Source of the DNA: Candidatus Syntropharchaeum sp.
Lineage (GTDB): Archaea; Halobacteriota; Syntropharchaeia; Alkanophagales; Methanospirareceae
Direction: 5' to 3'
NCBI GenBank assembly: GCA_016782355.1
Contig: JADHYP010000008.1
Coordinates: 1 to 17,047 of the forward strand
DNA: 17,047 bases
Part shown: positions 1-7,941 of the stretch, piece after piece
Numbering within the stretch: the first letter of the stretch is position 1
How the letters are laid out: each line of letters opens with the position of its first letter
Program-made: the position numbers and the translations under genes
Notes under the pieces: generated by a model
What the model was told of the DNA's origin: nothing
The model's database searches: none
What the model saw: only the letters and a program-made list of their open reading frames with translations

Positions 1-893
1 AACAGTTTGTTAAACGCCGTATGAATTTTATTTTTATCACACCAAACTGGTTTACTATGCTTTATCCTCCTGTGTTTGCTCCCGTAGTCAATCGTACCCC
101 CCCATTTTTGATAATTCACAATGCCTTCAAGGAAATGATAAAATTCCAGGTAATCCACGCCAACGCCCTCTCTGGATATGTACGGTGTGTCAATATAAAC
201 GAGGTCGAAGTCACCTTCAATATCAAAAACATCAAGATTTAACGCTTCGTTTTCCTTTCCGTTAGAAAAAATGCACCCATTCGCTTCGTTTACAAAGTTC
301 AAGAAATGCTCTTCAAATGGCGTATCCCACGTCGCTTTATTGCCAAAGCTTCGTTTTACATCAGAAGTCCGCATGTAAAGGTTTTTGCGATGAAAGAGAT
401 TATAGGGGCGCTTTATAATGCAAGATTGAAATAACGCATAATAAGCCAGTGTGCGTTTGTAAAAGTCATCCAATTTTTCGATGTTCTGGATGACCATATC
501 GAGCCATCTGTTCTCCTCACCGGTATAATAAATATCCGAAAATGTGTCCTGTATGAACGAGGGATAATTGGCGTCAGGATGAGGTTGCAGTAAAAAATCT
601 ATATCTTCCCCCGATAACCGCACCGCATCGTTCTCTATCAAAGCCGTGCCGATGTAATAATTAGACTTTAATAGGTCGTTATAAAAAACCTGTTTACCCT
701 CCATTTTCAAGAAATAGCCTACGATTCCTGTTCCGCCAAATGCATCTAAAGCGCTTTCAAAATTGAGTTCTTTTATATTCTCCCAAATCCATTCGACTAT
801 CTTCGATTTGCTCCCTTGATAGCGGGTTGTTGGAAGGGTATAAGGCTTAATTAAGTCACCCATAAGCGTTAATTGCGATGCTTTTTCAATCAT
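1..893 (-). CDS. D12-class adenine-specific DNA methyltransferase (3' end missing at window edge)
   Basis: Probably methylates adenine N6 in duplex DNA using SAM, as the protective partner of the broken endonuclease gene just upstream. Reading from the ATG at 893, 297 codons stay open to the left edge, so the C-terminus is outside the window. Visible motifs are RYQGSK at residues 24-29, the SAM-binding FGGTG at 52-56, and the catalytic DTPYI at 235-239, a variant of the DPPY signature of N6-adenine methylases. The start is supported by GGTGAT four bases before the ATG. Only 12 bases separate it from the stop of the endonuclease remnant, so they were probably one operon. No frameshift is seen. 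The D12 family call is firm; specificity (GATATC, from the neighbour) is inferred. Confidence 0.88.
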   Translation of the reverse strand, partial: MIEKASQLTLMGDLIKPYTLPTTRYQGSKSKIVEWIWENIKELNFESALDAFGGTGIVGYFLKMEGKQVFYNDLLKSNYYIGTALIENDAVRLSGEDIDFLLQPHPDANYPSFIQDTFSDIYYTGEENRWLDMVIQNIEKLDDFYKRTLAYYALFQSCIIKRPYNLFHRKNLYMRTSDVKRSFGNKATWDTPFEEHFLNFVNEANGCIFSNGKENEALNLDVFDIEGDFDLVYIDTPYISREGVGVDYLEFYHFLEGIVNYQKWGGTIDYGSKHRRIKHSKPVWCDKNKIHTAFNKL

Positions 894-905
894 TCTTATC
901 ACCGT

Positions 906-1548
906 TTACGCCTTTTTATACTCAAAATACTCCTTTATATTACGATAAGGGGGTTTTGGCAATTCAAGCAGTTGCGCCATATCCTTCGTCAGATAATACA
1001 TCCAGTAATCATCAAAGACATCTATTCCATATTTTGAAAATATGCCAGTGCCATCCCTCATTTGTTCTGTCTTTGTCTTAGAACCTATGTTTTTGGTATT
1101 GCCACTTCCGGGTCTATCGCTTGCGATTTTATACTTCTCCTGCAGGATAAATTCAATATCCTTTATCACGGAAATAACCAGTAAACGCACCAAGCGTAAA
1201 CCCAGACGCGGCAGTTTTCGACGTTCGATATGTGCTCTTTATATCCAGTGCTATCTTCTCACCGTTATTTTTGTCAATAAAACTGATGTCAGGGTAAAAA
1301 TTCTGCTCTTTGCTTAAAATAATCTCAAAATCGTTTCCTATCGCAAACTGCTGGATTTTGGGAAATAGCATAATCTCCAAAACCTTTGAAATCACCTTTG
1401 TATCGAGAGAAATCGTGTAGATATTCTTAAATATATCAATAAAGCCCTTTACCGTCCAATTACCATCAGAATCTTGAATCTCGCAAAGATATTGGTTCAG
1501 ATACCCTACGAGCTTTTCTCTAAAGTTATCTTTATCTACGTTCATCAT
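906..1548 (-). pseudogene. EcoRV-like type II restriction endonuclease, broken by deletion and frameshift
   Basis: A gene resembling the EcoRV endonuclease family is split over two frames. The first part (1548 to 1153) carries SLDTKVISK, the QNFYPD segment and ALDIKSTY, matching the EcoRV Q-loop and catalytic D74, D90 and K92, then FTLGAFTGYFRDKG. The second part (from about 1160 to 906, another frame) carries an EIKVFLQ-like strand (DIEFILQEKY), then GSGNTKNIGS, corresponding to the EcoRV DNA-recognition loop (SGNTTNIGS), and GIFSKYG. Compared with remembered EcoRV (about 245 residues), some 40-50 residues are missing between the parts, near 1160, and the frame changes there. The product should therefore stop early and be inactive. 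The ATG at 1548 lies 13 bases after the stop of the upstream fusion gene. The methylase follows directly. Confidence 0.85.
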
Positions 1549-1561
1549 TTAAACAATAACA

Positions 1562-3865
1562 TCAGGCTTTAATAAAAATAGCGCATAAGACCTCCCCCTC
1601 GCCCACCATCTCAAATTTTTCAATACACGCAGGCACCAACACAGTATCCGTTGGAGTTAAATCTGCATTCGATTTTGATTTCAGCGTAACGTCCCCACGC
1701 GCACACGTAAGCACTTGCGGTTTGCCTTCCGTAAAAACTTTTACCCTGTCATGAACCTTAAAAAGCCGCAACTCGAATTGCTCACCCCGTAGAATCATAT
1801 ATTCCTCGAATCCGCTCTCTTTACGCAAAAGCAAATGCTCCTTCTTTAAATCTATACCACGTCCTTCTTCATCAAACCTCAATACCTTCACGGCATCCTC
1901 TAAATGAAGTTCCCTTCCCCTACCATAGTCATATATCCTAAAAGTTCTTTCGGACGCAGTGCTTATCTCATACACCTTTGTCCCCGCGCCCAATGCGTGA
2001 ATGACGCCGGCAGGAATGTGATAAATGTCACCAACGTGTGCATCAACCGCATTCAAGCACGAAAGAAACGCCTCACTTTTTACCGCTTCTTTAACGCTCT
2101 CCGCATTCATAAAATCATTGAATCCAAGATAAATCTTCGCACCCTTTAACGACTCAAGGACGTGCCACGCCTCTTCTTTACCGAAAACGTCGCCAAGCTT
2201 TCTTGCGTATCCATCATCAGGATGCACCTGCACTGACAGATTCTCATCCGCCTTTATTATCTTCACAATCAATGGGAATTTGTTTTCCAACGGATTTCCT
2301 AAAATCTGTTCCGGAAACAAAGAAGTCAGTTCGTCCAGTGTGAATTCCCGGTTCGTTTCTATCTCACAATAATTCCTCGGCGAGGCGCACCAGAGCTCGT
2401 AGCCCCACGGCTTGTTCTCAACGAATGGCTTAATCTTCAGAGGTCGTTCAACAAGCGTCTCAACGACACCCTCAAACCTTCTCTTTGTATCCTCCATTTC
2501 GTCTTCAGAAACGCCACTCATCATCTCTGCAATTTCGCACAGCGAAAAATCGTTCCCCGGAAGTCGAGAATACCACCATTTTTCCTTCGCACCCTTCTCC
2601 TCTCCAATCCGCATCTTAAGCCTTATCCGTCCTTTGCTCGGATGGAACACGTCCACTAAGAAGCAATCTTCGACTTCTATTGATGCATGGTCAACCACGT
2701 TATAGACAACGCATTTCTTACCCCGTATCCTGTTTAACTTAGAATTTATCACGCACGCCTGCTCGAGCTCCGCGTGTTTCGCCGTTGAATTTAATATTAC
2801 GCTGTTCTTTACCAACCCTTTCTCAAACTCCACCTGTTCATATACCGAACGTAAAACGTCACAGCCGACCTTCTTGCCCGAGGATAGATCAACGCCTAAA
2901 AACCCTCGCAATCTCCTTCCTACATCGTCCTCAGCCAGAATCTTCATCACATTTTCATAATAACTTTCATTCGTCCCGAAATCCAGCCATGCCGTTTTAT
3001 CGCTCAAAGGAAAGCTTTTTATCAGTGCAAGTGGCTCTGCACGGACTATCTCATCCTTTATCCTATCCGCGCGCTCGCGGAGCCAGTAATCCGCTTCAGC
3101 TCCGTGCTCATGCGAAATCCATAATTGCCACAACTCATCTGAGTTGAACTTTCCTTCTCTTTCCCTCAGATTATCGCTAAACGCATCGAGCATACGTTCA
3201 GCCAGAACACCGCTCATCGCAAACATCCCCATGTTCACCATCACTTCGCTACCACCTCGCTTTTGCAACTTTCTTTTCGCCACTTCGTAGTTACGGCTGT
3301 CATCGAAATCGAGAAGTTCGCAACCTTCCGCTTCAGCACATCCGACTATCTGGATGCCATATTTACTCGCAACCTCCCTCGTGAGCTTTGTATTTAAGCC
3401 AAAGAGCAGGACATGCGTGTTCTGTGCACATTTCCTTATCTCATCTGCGCTGTCTTCGAATAACAAGAGCTGGTCGCCCCACGTAACCAGGATACGGGAA
3501 GGAATCGCAAAATCTTGAAACTGCTTTATCACTCCCTCCAATATCGTTAGCTTTGCAACCTCAATGAACGCTTTGTTTTTACAGGTTCTTGCGAGGACGT
3601 TTCTGGTGCCTTCACCGGCAGTATGCACGATGAGAACACTTTTTCCGCGCTGCTTCACCTCTTCCACGAGGTCTTTTCCTATCGCATCACTCGCATTTTC
3701 TATTGCGAACAGTGTGCCAAGCCCGTTGCCCGCAGCGCCATTCCACGCACTCTCGGAAACCGGCACAAGGATTGAGTTAAGAAGCACATCGTCTCTTAGT
3801 GACGAAAGCTCCAACTTCTCCACTTCTAAATCTTCACTGACCACAACCACGACATAATCGAACAT
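1562..3865 (-). CDS. Fusion: fucose-1-phosphate guanylyltransferase-like domain + type I mannose-6-phosphate isomerase
   Basis: A 767-residue two-domain protein, probably cytosolic. The N-terminal part (about 1-480) resembles the FPGT/L-fucokinase family (PF07959): GNGLGTL at 46-52, a strand ending in HTAGEGTR at 81-88, TWGDQ at 128-132 with a likely metal-binding D131, and a segment before residue 480 that looks like left-handed beta-helix repeats. The C-terminal part (about 485-767) is a type I phosphomannose isomerase: KPWGYELW at 485-492, zinc-site QVHPDD from 546, KEEAWHV, and PAGVIHALG. Type I PMI interconverts fructose-6-P and mannose-6-P. A GDP-mannose or related nucleotide-sugar route is the natural inference, but the nucleotidyltransferase substrate is not shown. 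The ATG at 3865 is preferred over an in-frame start at 3928, because the usual N-terminal strand begins there and an AT-rich box sits about 30 bases upstream. Confidence 0.82.
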   Translation of the reverse strand: MFDYVVVVVSEDLEVEKLELSSLRDDVLLNSILVPVSESAWNGAAGNGLGTLFAIENASDAIGKDLVEEVKQRGKSVLIVHTAGEGTRNVLARTCKNKAFIEVAKLTILEGVIKQFQDFAIPSRILVTWGDQLLLFEDSADEIRKCAQNTHVLLFGLNTKLTREVASKYGIQIVGCAEAEGCELLDFDDSRNYEVAKRKLQKRGGSEVMVNMGMFAMSGVLAERMLDAFSDNLREREGKFNSDELWQLWISHEHGAEADYWLRERADRIKDEIVRAEPLALIKSFPLSDKTAWLDFGTNESYYENVMKILAEDDVGRRLRGFLGVDLSSGKKVGCDVLRSVYEQVEFEKGLVKNSVILNSTAKHAELEQACVINSKLNRIRGKKCVVYNVVDHASIEVEDCFLVDVFHPSKGRIRLKMRIGEEKGAKEKWWYSRLPGNDFSLCEIAEMMSGVSEDEMEDTKRRFEGVVETLVERPLKIKPFVENKPWGYELWCASPRNYCEIETNREFTLDELTSLFPEQILGNPLENKFPLIVKIIKADENLSVQVHPDDGYARKLGDVFGKEEAWHVLESLKGAKIYLGFNDFMNAESVKEAVKSEAFLSCLNAVDAHVGDIYHIPAGVIHALGAGTKVYEISTASERTFRIYDYGRGRELHLEDAVKVLRFDEEGRGIDLKKEHLLLRKESGFEEYMILRGEQFELRLFKVHDRVKVFTEGKPQVLTCARGDVTLKSKSNADLTPTDTVLVPACIEKFEMVGEGEVLCAIFIKA

Positions 3866-3888
3866 TTTTATTTCTATATATAGAGCGG

Positions 3889-3900
3889 GATAATAAATAT
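3889..3900 (-). promoter_or_regulatory. Candidate TATA box of the FPGT-PMI gene
   Basis: On the minus strand this reads ATATTTATTATC, centred about 30 bases before the ATG at 3865. No Shine-Dalgarno sequence lies before that ATG, which fits a leaderless archaeal transcript. A second AT run (TATATATAG) lies 12-20 bases before the ATG and is too close to be the box for this start. Confidence 0.4.
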
Positions 3901-4036
3901 TGAAATTGCGAAAGAGGAAATGGAACAAATTTTATTTGATTTTTTCATTATATTTTCAACTATTTATCAATTAAGTTTTATCGGTTGAGCAAAAATATTC
4001 CACCGGTTTGCCATAAAAATTGGATTTATGCCAACG

Positions 4037-4044
4037 TTTAAGTA
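4037..4044 (+). promoter_or_regulatory. Candidate TATA box of the small membrane protein gene
   Basis: TTTAAGTA lies 28-35 bases before the GTG at 4072 and a few bases more before the ATG at 4078. This is the spacing expected for a leaderless or nearly leaderless archaeal transcript. Confidence 0.35.
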
Positions 4045-4071
4045 ACTAACCCTCGAATGTGAAACTCAGAA

Positions 4072-4347
4072 GTGAAAATGAGGGAACGTAATGAAATGAA
4101 GGTTATAAGTAATCTCCCGGACCTGGTTGGGCTTGCAAGCCTTATAGGCTTCACTTCTATTGTCATACTAATCTCTCTCATATCTCAAGGGGCGATAATT
4201 TATTATTACGAACCAAACAAGTTTATCTGGATTGCAGAAGTGTTTCTGGGAACTTATGGCATTATAATAGGAATCAGGAGAATCAAAGGATGTCTGCTCG
4301 TTGAGGAGGTACCCAAAAGAGAGCTAAATAAATCTGCCATAGAATAA
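4072..4347 (+). CDS. Small membrane protein, function unknown
   Basis: A 91-residue protein I do not recognise. After a charged N-terminus (MKMRERNEMK) there are two hydrophobic stretches, about residues 16-44 and 52-69, separated by a polar, tyrosine-rich loop (IIYYYEPNK). A basic and acidic tail (EEVPKRELNK) follows. This suggests a two-span membrane protein. The start is uncertain: GTG at 4072, ATG at 4078 and ATG at 4096 are all in frame and none has a clear ribosome binding site. A TATA-like box about 30 bases upstream fits 4072 or 4078. It stands alone, divergent from the FPGT-PMI gene and convergent with metF. No function can be assigned. Confidence 0.55.
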   Translation: MKMRERNEMKVISNLPDLVGLASLIGFTSIVILISLISQGAIIYYYEPNKFIWIAEVFLGTYGIIIGIRRIKGCLLVEEVPKRELNKSAIE

Positions 4348-4398
4348 ACATGCAATAAAAAATAAAAAGGGAAAAATGTTCCCCCTGTGTTTCTATTT

Positions 4399-5331
4399 TC
4401 ACTCCATCACTTTCTTTAGTGGTGCAATTATCCTCGGATACCCCACGGCCATCATGTGGCATCCAGCCGCCGGCGTTCCTTTCAGATGCTCCAGAAAACC
4501 GGTAAAGAATTCTATGTTGACCCTGTCCACCTCTTCCTTCCTCTTCTCCTTGTCCTTTATCTCCTTCGTCTTCCTCATGGCTTCCAGATAATCCGGTGGC
4601 ACATCCACGCCCGCCACATTTTCATGGAAGAAATTCGCCTGTCCGAAAGTCCTTGCCGGAAATATCCCAACCAGAATCGGAACGTCCACCTTCCCCAGCT
4701 CGTTAAAGAACTTGTCCAGAACGTCAGTGTAGTAAACGACCTGTGTTTGTAAGTATTCCACGCCCACATTGATTTTTCTCTTCACCTTGGCAACCTCCGC
4801 CTTTAAATGTGCCGCTCCGGGTGCCGCCGCTCCCCCCACGTGCAGTTTCGGCGGGTTATGTATCTCATTGCCTCCGAGGTCCTTCCCTTCATCCACCATT
4901 TTCCTTATCATAGCAATCAGCGTGGTTGAGTCCAGATCGAAGACAGGCTTTGCATCCGGCGTATCACCCAACGATACGTGGTCGCCAGCTAATGCTAAGA
5001 TATTCTTCAATCCTAAGGCGCCGGCACCAAGCACGTCGGATAGAAGCGCCATGCGATTTCTGTCCGAACACCTGAGCTGGTAAACGCACTCCATACCGGT
5101 CTCTTTCTGGATTAGATACGACGCCGCCATACTGTTAACGTAAGCGAAACTCTGCGGATTGTCCGTCACGTTACATGCTACTACCAGACCCACCAACTCT
5201 CTTGCCATCTCAATCGGCTCGTTGACATCGCCTGCTTTTTCCGGCTCTAACTCACCTGTGAAGACATACTTCCCTTCCTTCAATTCTCTCATCAAATCGC
5301 TATAAACTTCATCACCCATTTTTTCCCCCAT
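4399..5331 (-). CDS. metF: Methylene-tetrahydropterin reductase, MetF family
   Basis: A TIM-barrel flavoprotein of about 310 residues of the MTHFR family, which reduces the methylene group on a tetrahydropterin C1 carrier to methyl. Counting from an in-frame GTG one codon upstream (5334), FTGELEPE carries the conserved glutamate near residue 28. NILALAGDHV carries the conserved Asp near residue 118, equivalent to the LRGD motif of bacterial MetF. FPARTFGQANFF lies further on. The start chosen is the ATG at 5331, with GGAG four bases before it; it shares one base with the metV stop (TGATG), so the two are almost certainly translationally coupled. In ANME-1 archaea MetF is known to stand in for Mer, and the carrier here is likely tetrahydromethanopterin (inference, supported by mptA next door). 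The electron donor is not evident. Confidence 0.93.
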   Translation of the reverse strand: MGEKMGDEVYSDLMRELKEGKYVFTGELEPEKAGDVNEPIEMARELVGLVVACNVTDNPQSFAYVNSMAASYLIQKETGMECVYQLRCSDRNRMALLSDVLGAGALGLKNILALAGDHVSLGDTPDAKPVFDLDSTTLIAMIRKMVDEGKDLGGNEIHNPPKLHVGGAAAPGAAHLKAEVAKVKRKINVGVEYLQTQVVYYTDVLDKFFNELGKVDVPILVGIFPARTFGQANFFHENVAGVDVPPDYLEAMRKTKEIKDKEKRKEEVDRVNIEFFTGFLEHLKGTPAAGCHMMAVGYPRIIAPLKKVME

Positions 5332-6101
5332 CACTCTCCTTTTCCTTCTTCTTCTAGCTTTGGTTTTGGACCGATAACTAAACGAATGAAACCTGGTAGA
5401 GCCCCAATCCCTGCAGTCATTATATTAACAGGATTTTCTATCTCGAACAGACGTGGTCTCTTCGCTTTACTCCATTCGTGTGGGTCGCGCATTTCTATGA
5501 ACTTGTCGAGTTCGCCAAGTTTCTCCATTCGCTCGTATATCTTCACCCAGGCGCAGTCCTTTTCCTCATCTATCTCGCATTTATTACCAACTCGCACCCC
5601 ACCACAGGGACCGTTCATCAATCCTTTTCCGCACGCAGTCAGAGGGCAGATACCCGCAGTTTTGCCCAATTCACACATTCCACAGGACTGACAGGTCTCC
5701 TTGAACTTGGTTGGACCACCACCTACAAGTCCTAGTGCATCGTTTGCGGGAATTACGGACTTTGGAATGCCCATTTTTTCGTCTATGTAGTCAGCCACTA
5801 TCTGTACACCATCACCACAACTCATCAGTAAAACAGCATCGCGATTTTCAATCTCCTTCCGGTTCTTTTCCAGCCATATCCCGCTCTTATCAATATCACA
5901 GGCTTGAAAACTGAAAGGCAGGACGATTTTGAAGACCTCCTTCCCTTCCTTCGTAAGTTTCTCTGCCATCTCGTTCACCGCCTTTTTGTCACCGGTATGA
6001 TAGAACGTAGCACATCCACCACAACCCATTACTACCACCTTCTGTTTTCCATCGAGGTAACCCAGAATCTCTTCCATAGGCTTTTGCTCTTGTGCAATCA
6101 T
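5331..6101 (-). CDS. metV: MetV-like cysteine-rich partner of MetF (MTHFR C-terminal zinc/Fe-S protein family)
   Basis: A 256-residue protein of the MetV family (MTHFR_C, PF12225), which in acetogens forms a complex with MetF and passes electrons to its flavin. Cysteines occur in family clusters: MGCGGC at 25-30, FQAC, LMSCGDG, then a dense C-terminal group CQSCGMC, GICPLTACGKG, NGPCGG, NKC and DCAW. These are expected to bind zinc and [4Fe-4S] clusters. The final part (ending EEEGKGE) is hydrophilic. It is the first gene of the unit; metF follows with a one-base overlap. GGAGGT lies 10 bases before the ATG. No NADH-binding subunit is seen nearby, so the electron source of this MetFV is not visible in the window. 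Confidence 0.9.
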   Translation of the reverse strand: MIAQEQKPMEEILGYLDGKQKVVVMGCGGCATFYHTGDKKAVNEMAEKLTKEGKEVFKIVLPFSFQACDIDKSGIWLEKNRKEIENRDAVLLMSCGDGVQIVADYIDEKMGIPKSVIPANDALGLVGGGPTKFKETCQSCGMCELGKTAGICPLTACGKGLMNGPCGGVRVGNKCEIDEEKDCAWVKIYERMEKLGELDKFIEMRDPHEWSKAKRPRLFEIENPVNIMTAGIGALPGFIRLVIGPKPKLEEEGKGE

Positions 6102-6111
6102 ATCATTTTAT

Positions 6112-6148
6112 ACCTCCGTGATTATAGAGAGGGGGTAATATATAAACT
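6112..6148 (-). promoter_or_regulatory. metVF promoter and ribosome binding site
   Basis: On the minus strand GTTTATATATT (about 6137-6147) is a good archaeal TATA box. It is followed by GGAGGT at 6117-6112, ten bases before the metV ATG at 6101. A nearer ATG (at 6106) is followed at once by an in-frame stop and is not the start. The divergent mptA promoter lies about 80 bases away. Confidence 0.55.
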
Positions 6149-6223
6149 TTTCTATTTTTTCAAACAGTCGTCAGAAAAAACAAGACTTTGTTTCTTTTTT
6201 TCGTGAATTTTAGAATAATAAAG

Positions 6224-6232
6224 TTTAAGATA
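6224..6232 (+). promoter_or_regulatory. Candidate TATA box of mptA
   Basis: TTTAAGATA lies 22-30 bases before the ATG at 6254, with no ribosome binding site between, as expected for a leaderless archaeal mRNA. This spacing argues for the 6254 start rather than the upstream in-frame 6188. Confidence 0.45.
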
Positions 6233-6253
6233 GGTAATGTTATAGTAGAAATC

Positions 6254-7234
6254 ATGGCGTTATCTCTGCCTGACGTGCAAGCGAGCAGTCCGGATATAAA
6301 AATAAACCTGACGCGAGTGGGTGTAAAGAACGTGAAGAAGTTGGTAGAGGTAGCGAGAGCTGGCGGGAAAAGACCTGTAATTCTTATATCCGATTTCTAC
6401 ATCTTCGTGGACCTCCCGGGTGATATAAAAGGTGCAAATATGTCGCGAAATTTCGAGGCGATGTACGAAGTGCTGGAAGAGGCGATTAGCTCGCCGATAT
6501 ACGAGGTGGAGGAATTGTGCAGTGAAGTAGCAAAGCGGTTACTCCTTCTCCACGAATACGCTTCTACCGCCGAGGTAGGAATGAAAAGCGTGTATATGCT
6601 GAAGAGGAAAACGCCTATAATGAGGATGTCCTGTCAGGAGCCTGCAACTATCTTCGCAGAGGCAAGAGCTTTTCGCACCTCCTCGAATGACGAAGAAAGC
6701 GGTGTGAGGCTAAAAAAAGTAATAGGTGCGGAGATTGTAGGAATGACTACGTGCCCCTGCGCACAGGAGCTAATGAGGGATAGGATAACGGAAGAGTTAG
6801 CAAGGATAGGAGTAGCCAGAAAGGAAATGGACGCTTTTTTGAGTGCCATACCTATGGCGACGCATAATCAAAGAGGCAGAGGTATAATAACCATAGAGGT
6901 AGAAGACGATGTTAAAGTCCCTATGGAGAAGATAATAGGGATAATAGAGAAATCAATGAGTGCTAAGACGTATGAAATATTGAAACGTCCGGATGAGGCG
7001 GTGCTTGTGGAAGCCGCACATAAAAAGCCCATGTTCGTTGAAGATTGCGTTCGCGAGATGGCGAAGCGGGTGGTAGAAACTTTTACTGCGCTCCCTGACG
7101 ATTCTATCATTACTATAAAGCAGATAAACGAGGAGAGTATCCATCAGCACGATGCCGTTGCGGAGCGAGTTGCTTCTATCGGCGACCTGCGCAGGGAGCT
7201 AAAAGAAGGCGATGCAAAAGCCGGGGTGGCCTAG
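6254..7234 (+). CDS. mptA: GTP cyclohydrolase MptA (archaeal FolE2 type)
   Basis: A 326-residue enzyme of the COG1469/FolE2 family. MptA is Fe(II)-dependent and converts GTP to 7,8-dihydroneopterin 2',3'-cyclic phosphate, the first step of tetrahydromethanopterin synthesis. Family marks are NMSRNFEAM at 62-70, [17 protein letters not shown] with metal-site cysteines 167 and 169, and [10 protein letters not shown] with H204. The in-frame start at 6188 would add 22 hydrophobic, AT-coded residues unlike the family; the ATG at 6254 has a TATA box at leaderless distance. It is divergent from metVF, which suggests a shared role in pterin-bound C1 metabolism. The last five codons (four residues, AGVA, plus the stop) lie inside the following tRNA gene. 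Confidence 0.93.
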   Translation: MALSLPDVQASSPDIKINLTRVGVKNVKKLVEVARAGGKRPVILISDFYIFVDLPGDIKGANMSRNFEAMYEVLEEAISSPIYEVEELCSEVAKRLLLLHEYASTAEVGMKSVYMLKRKTPIMRMSCQEPATIFAEARAFRTSSNDEESGVRLKKVIGAEIVGMTTCPCAQELMRDRITEELARIGVARKEMDAFLSAIPMATHNQRGRGIITIEVEDDVKVPMEKIIGIIEKSMSAKTYEILKRPDEAVLVEAAHKKPMFVEDCVREMAKRVVETFTALPDDSIITIKQINEESIHQHDAVAERVASIGDLRRELKEGDAKAGVA

Positions 7235-7293
7235 TTGGTTAGGGCGCCAGACTCATAATCTGGAGGTCGCGGGTCCGAACCCCGCCCCCGGCA
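7220..7293 (+). tRNA. tRNA-Met(CAT), elongator type
   Basis: A 74-base cloverleaf: acceptor GCCGGGG with CCCCGGC, D stem GCCT with GGGC, anticodon stem CCAGA with TCTGG, loop CTCATAA (anticodon CAT), variable AGGTC, T stem GCGGG with CCCGC, discriminator A73. The G1-C72 acceptor fits archaeal elongator Met rather than the initiator. Modification to Ile2 decoding is less likely but not excluded. The 3' CCA is not encoded. The T loop reads TCCGAAC, with C where position 55 is almost always T. The first 15 bases overlap the 3' end of mptA, so the tRNA may be cut from the mptA transcript. Confidence 0.93.
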
Positions 7294-7377
7294 TGTAAGA
7301 GAAGGGATAAGGAAGGAATTAGCGATGTTAGTAAATTGCAGATGTGAAGATGAGATTTAGGATTTTAGTTTTATTTT

Positions 7378-7941
7378 ATGGATGAAAATGGAAAAAGGAA
7401 TAAACTCATTGGTAAGATAATCCTTGCGGATTTCCTGGAATATCGGCTGGAGAAATTTATAAATTTTGTTATTTATTACACCAACGAGAGTTTTTCAATA
7501 GAATATATAGTTGATAACGAGAAGCTACGGAGAATTATAAATGACGTAAAATTAACGGAAGAGGAAAGAAAGAACATCAGTAGAATTTTACATAAATTAA
7601 GACGTATTAATACCAGAAACCAGATAACGCATGAGATATTGAAAGGAATAGTGGAATACCAGAGCGATTACTTTGAATCGGATAATGATTTGAATTTAAA
7701 ACTTCTCAGCAGGTTGGAGTTAGCAAGGACTATGGCTATTTCTAATTGCGAGGAAAACAGCCACAGCCGCAGCAGCTTTGTAATTGACGCAAGTAGAATA
7801 TCCCGTGCTACACAAGGACTATCAATTATCACGCCGCAGGGAAAGGAGGTTTCATTAAAGTCGTTGTTTCCTACGAAAAGGGATATAGCGAAGAGACGCA
7901 TAAAAGTAAACTGGGGATATTGTCACATTCTGAAAGAGTAA
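7378..7941 (+). CDS. Unknown protein upstream of a GIY-YIG gene
   Basis: A 187-residue hydrophilic, lysine- and isoleucine-rich protein I do not recognise. It looks mostly helical, with a charged region around KLTEEERKNISRILHKLRR (about 58-76), and has no signal peptide, membrane segment or cysteine motif. The last 20 or so residues (FPTKRDIAKRRIKVNWGY) are basic and could bind nucleic acid, which is speculation. The start ATG lies about 25 bases after an AT-rich segment (GATTTAGGATTTTAG) that could be a leaderless promoter. It begins 84 bases after the tRNA-Met gene. Its end overlaps the next gene by 22 bases. Base composition is more A+T-rich than in mptA or the NAPRTase gene, which may indicate transfer. 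Confidence 0.65.
   Translation: MDENGKRNKLIGKIILADFLEYRLEKFINFVIYYTNESFSIEYIVDNEKLRRIINDVKLTEEERKNISRILHKLRRINTRNQITHEILKGIVEYQSDYFESDNDLNLKLLSRLELARTMAISNCEENSHSRSSFVIDASRISRATQGLSIITPQGKEVSLKSLFPTKRDIAKRRIKVNWGYCHILKE

Noticed and set aside
97..103. Run of seven C (G7 in the methylase gene) as a phase-variation tract
   Set aside because: Seven bases is short for slippage-based switching and the reading frame is intact here; noted only because methylases are classic phase-variable genes.
2785..3147. Plus-strand frame inside the FPGT-PMI gene
   Set aside because: Lies entirely within a well-supported coding region on the other strand and has no recognisable motif.
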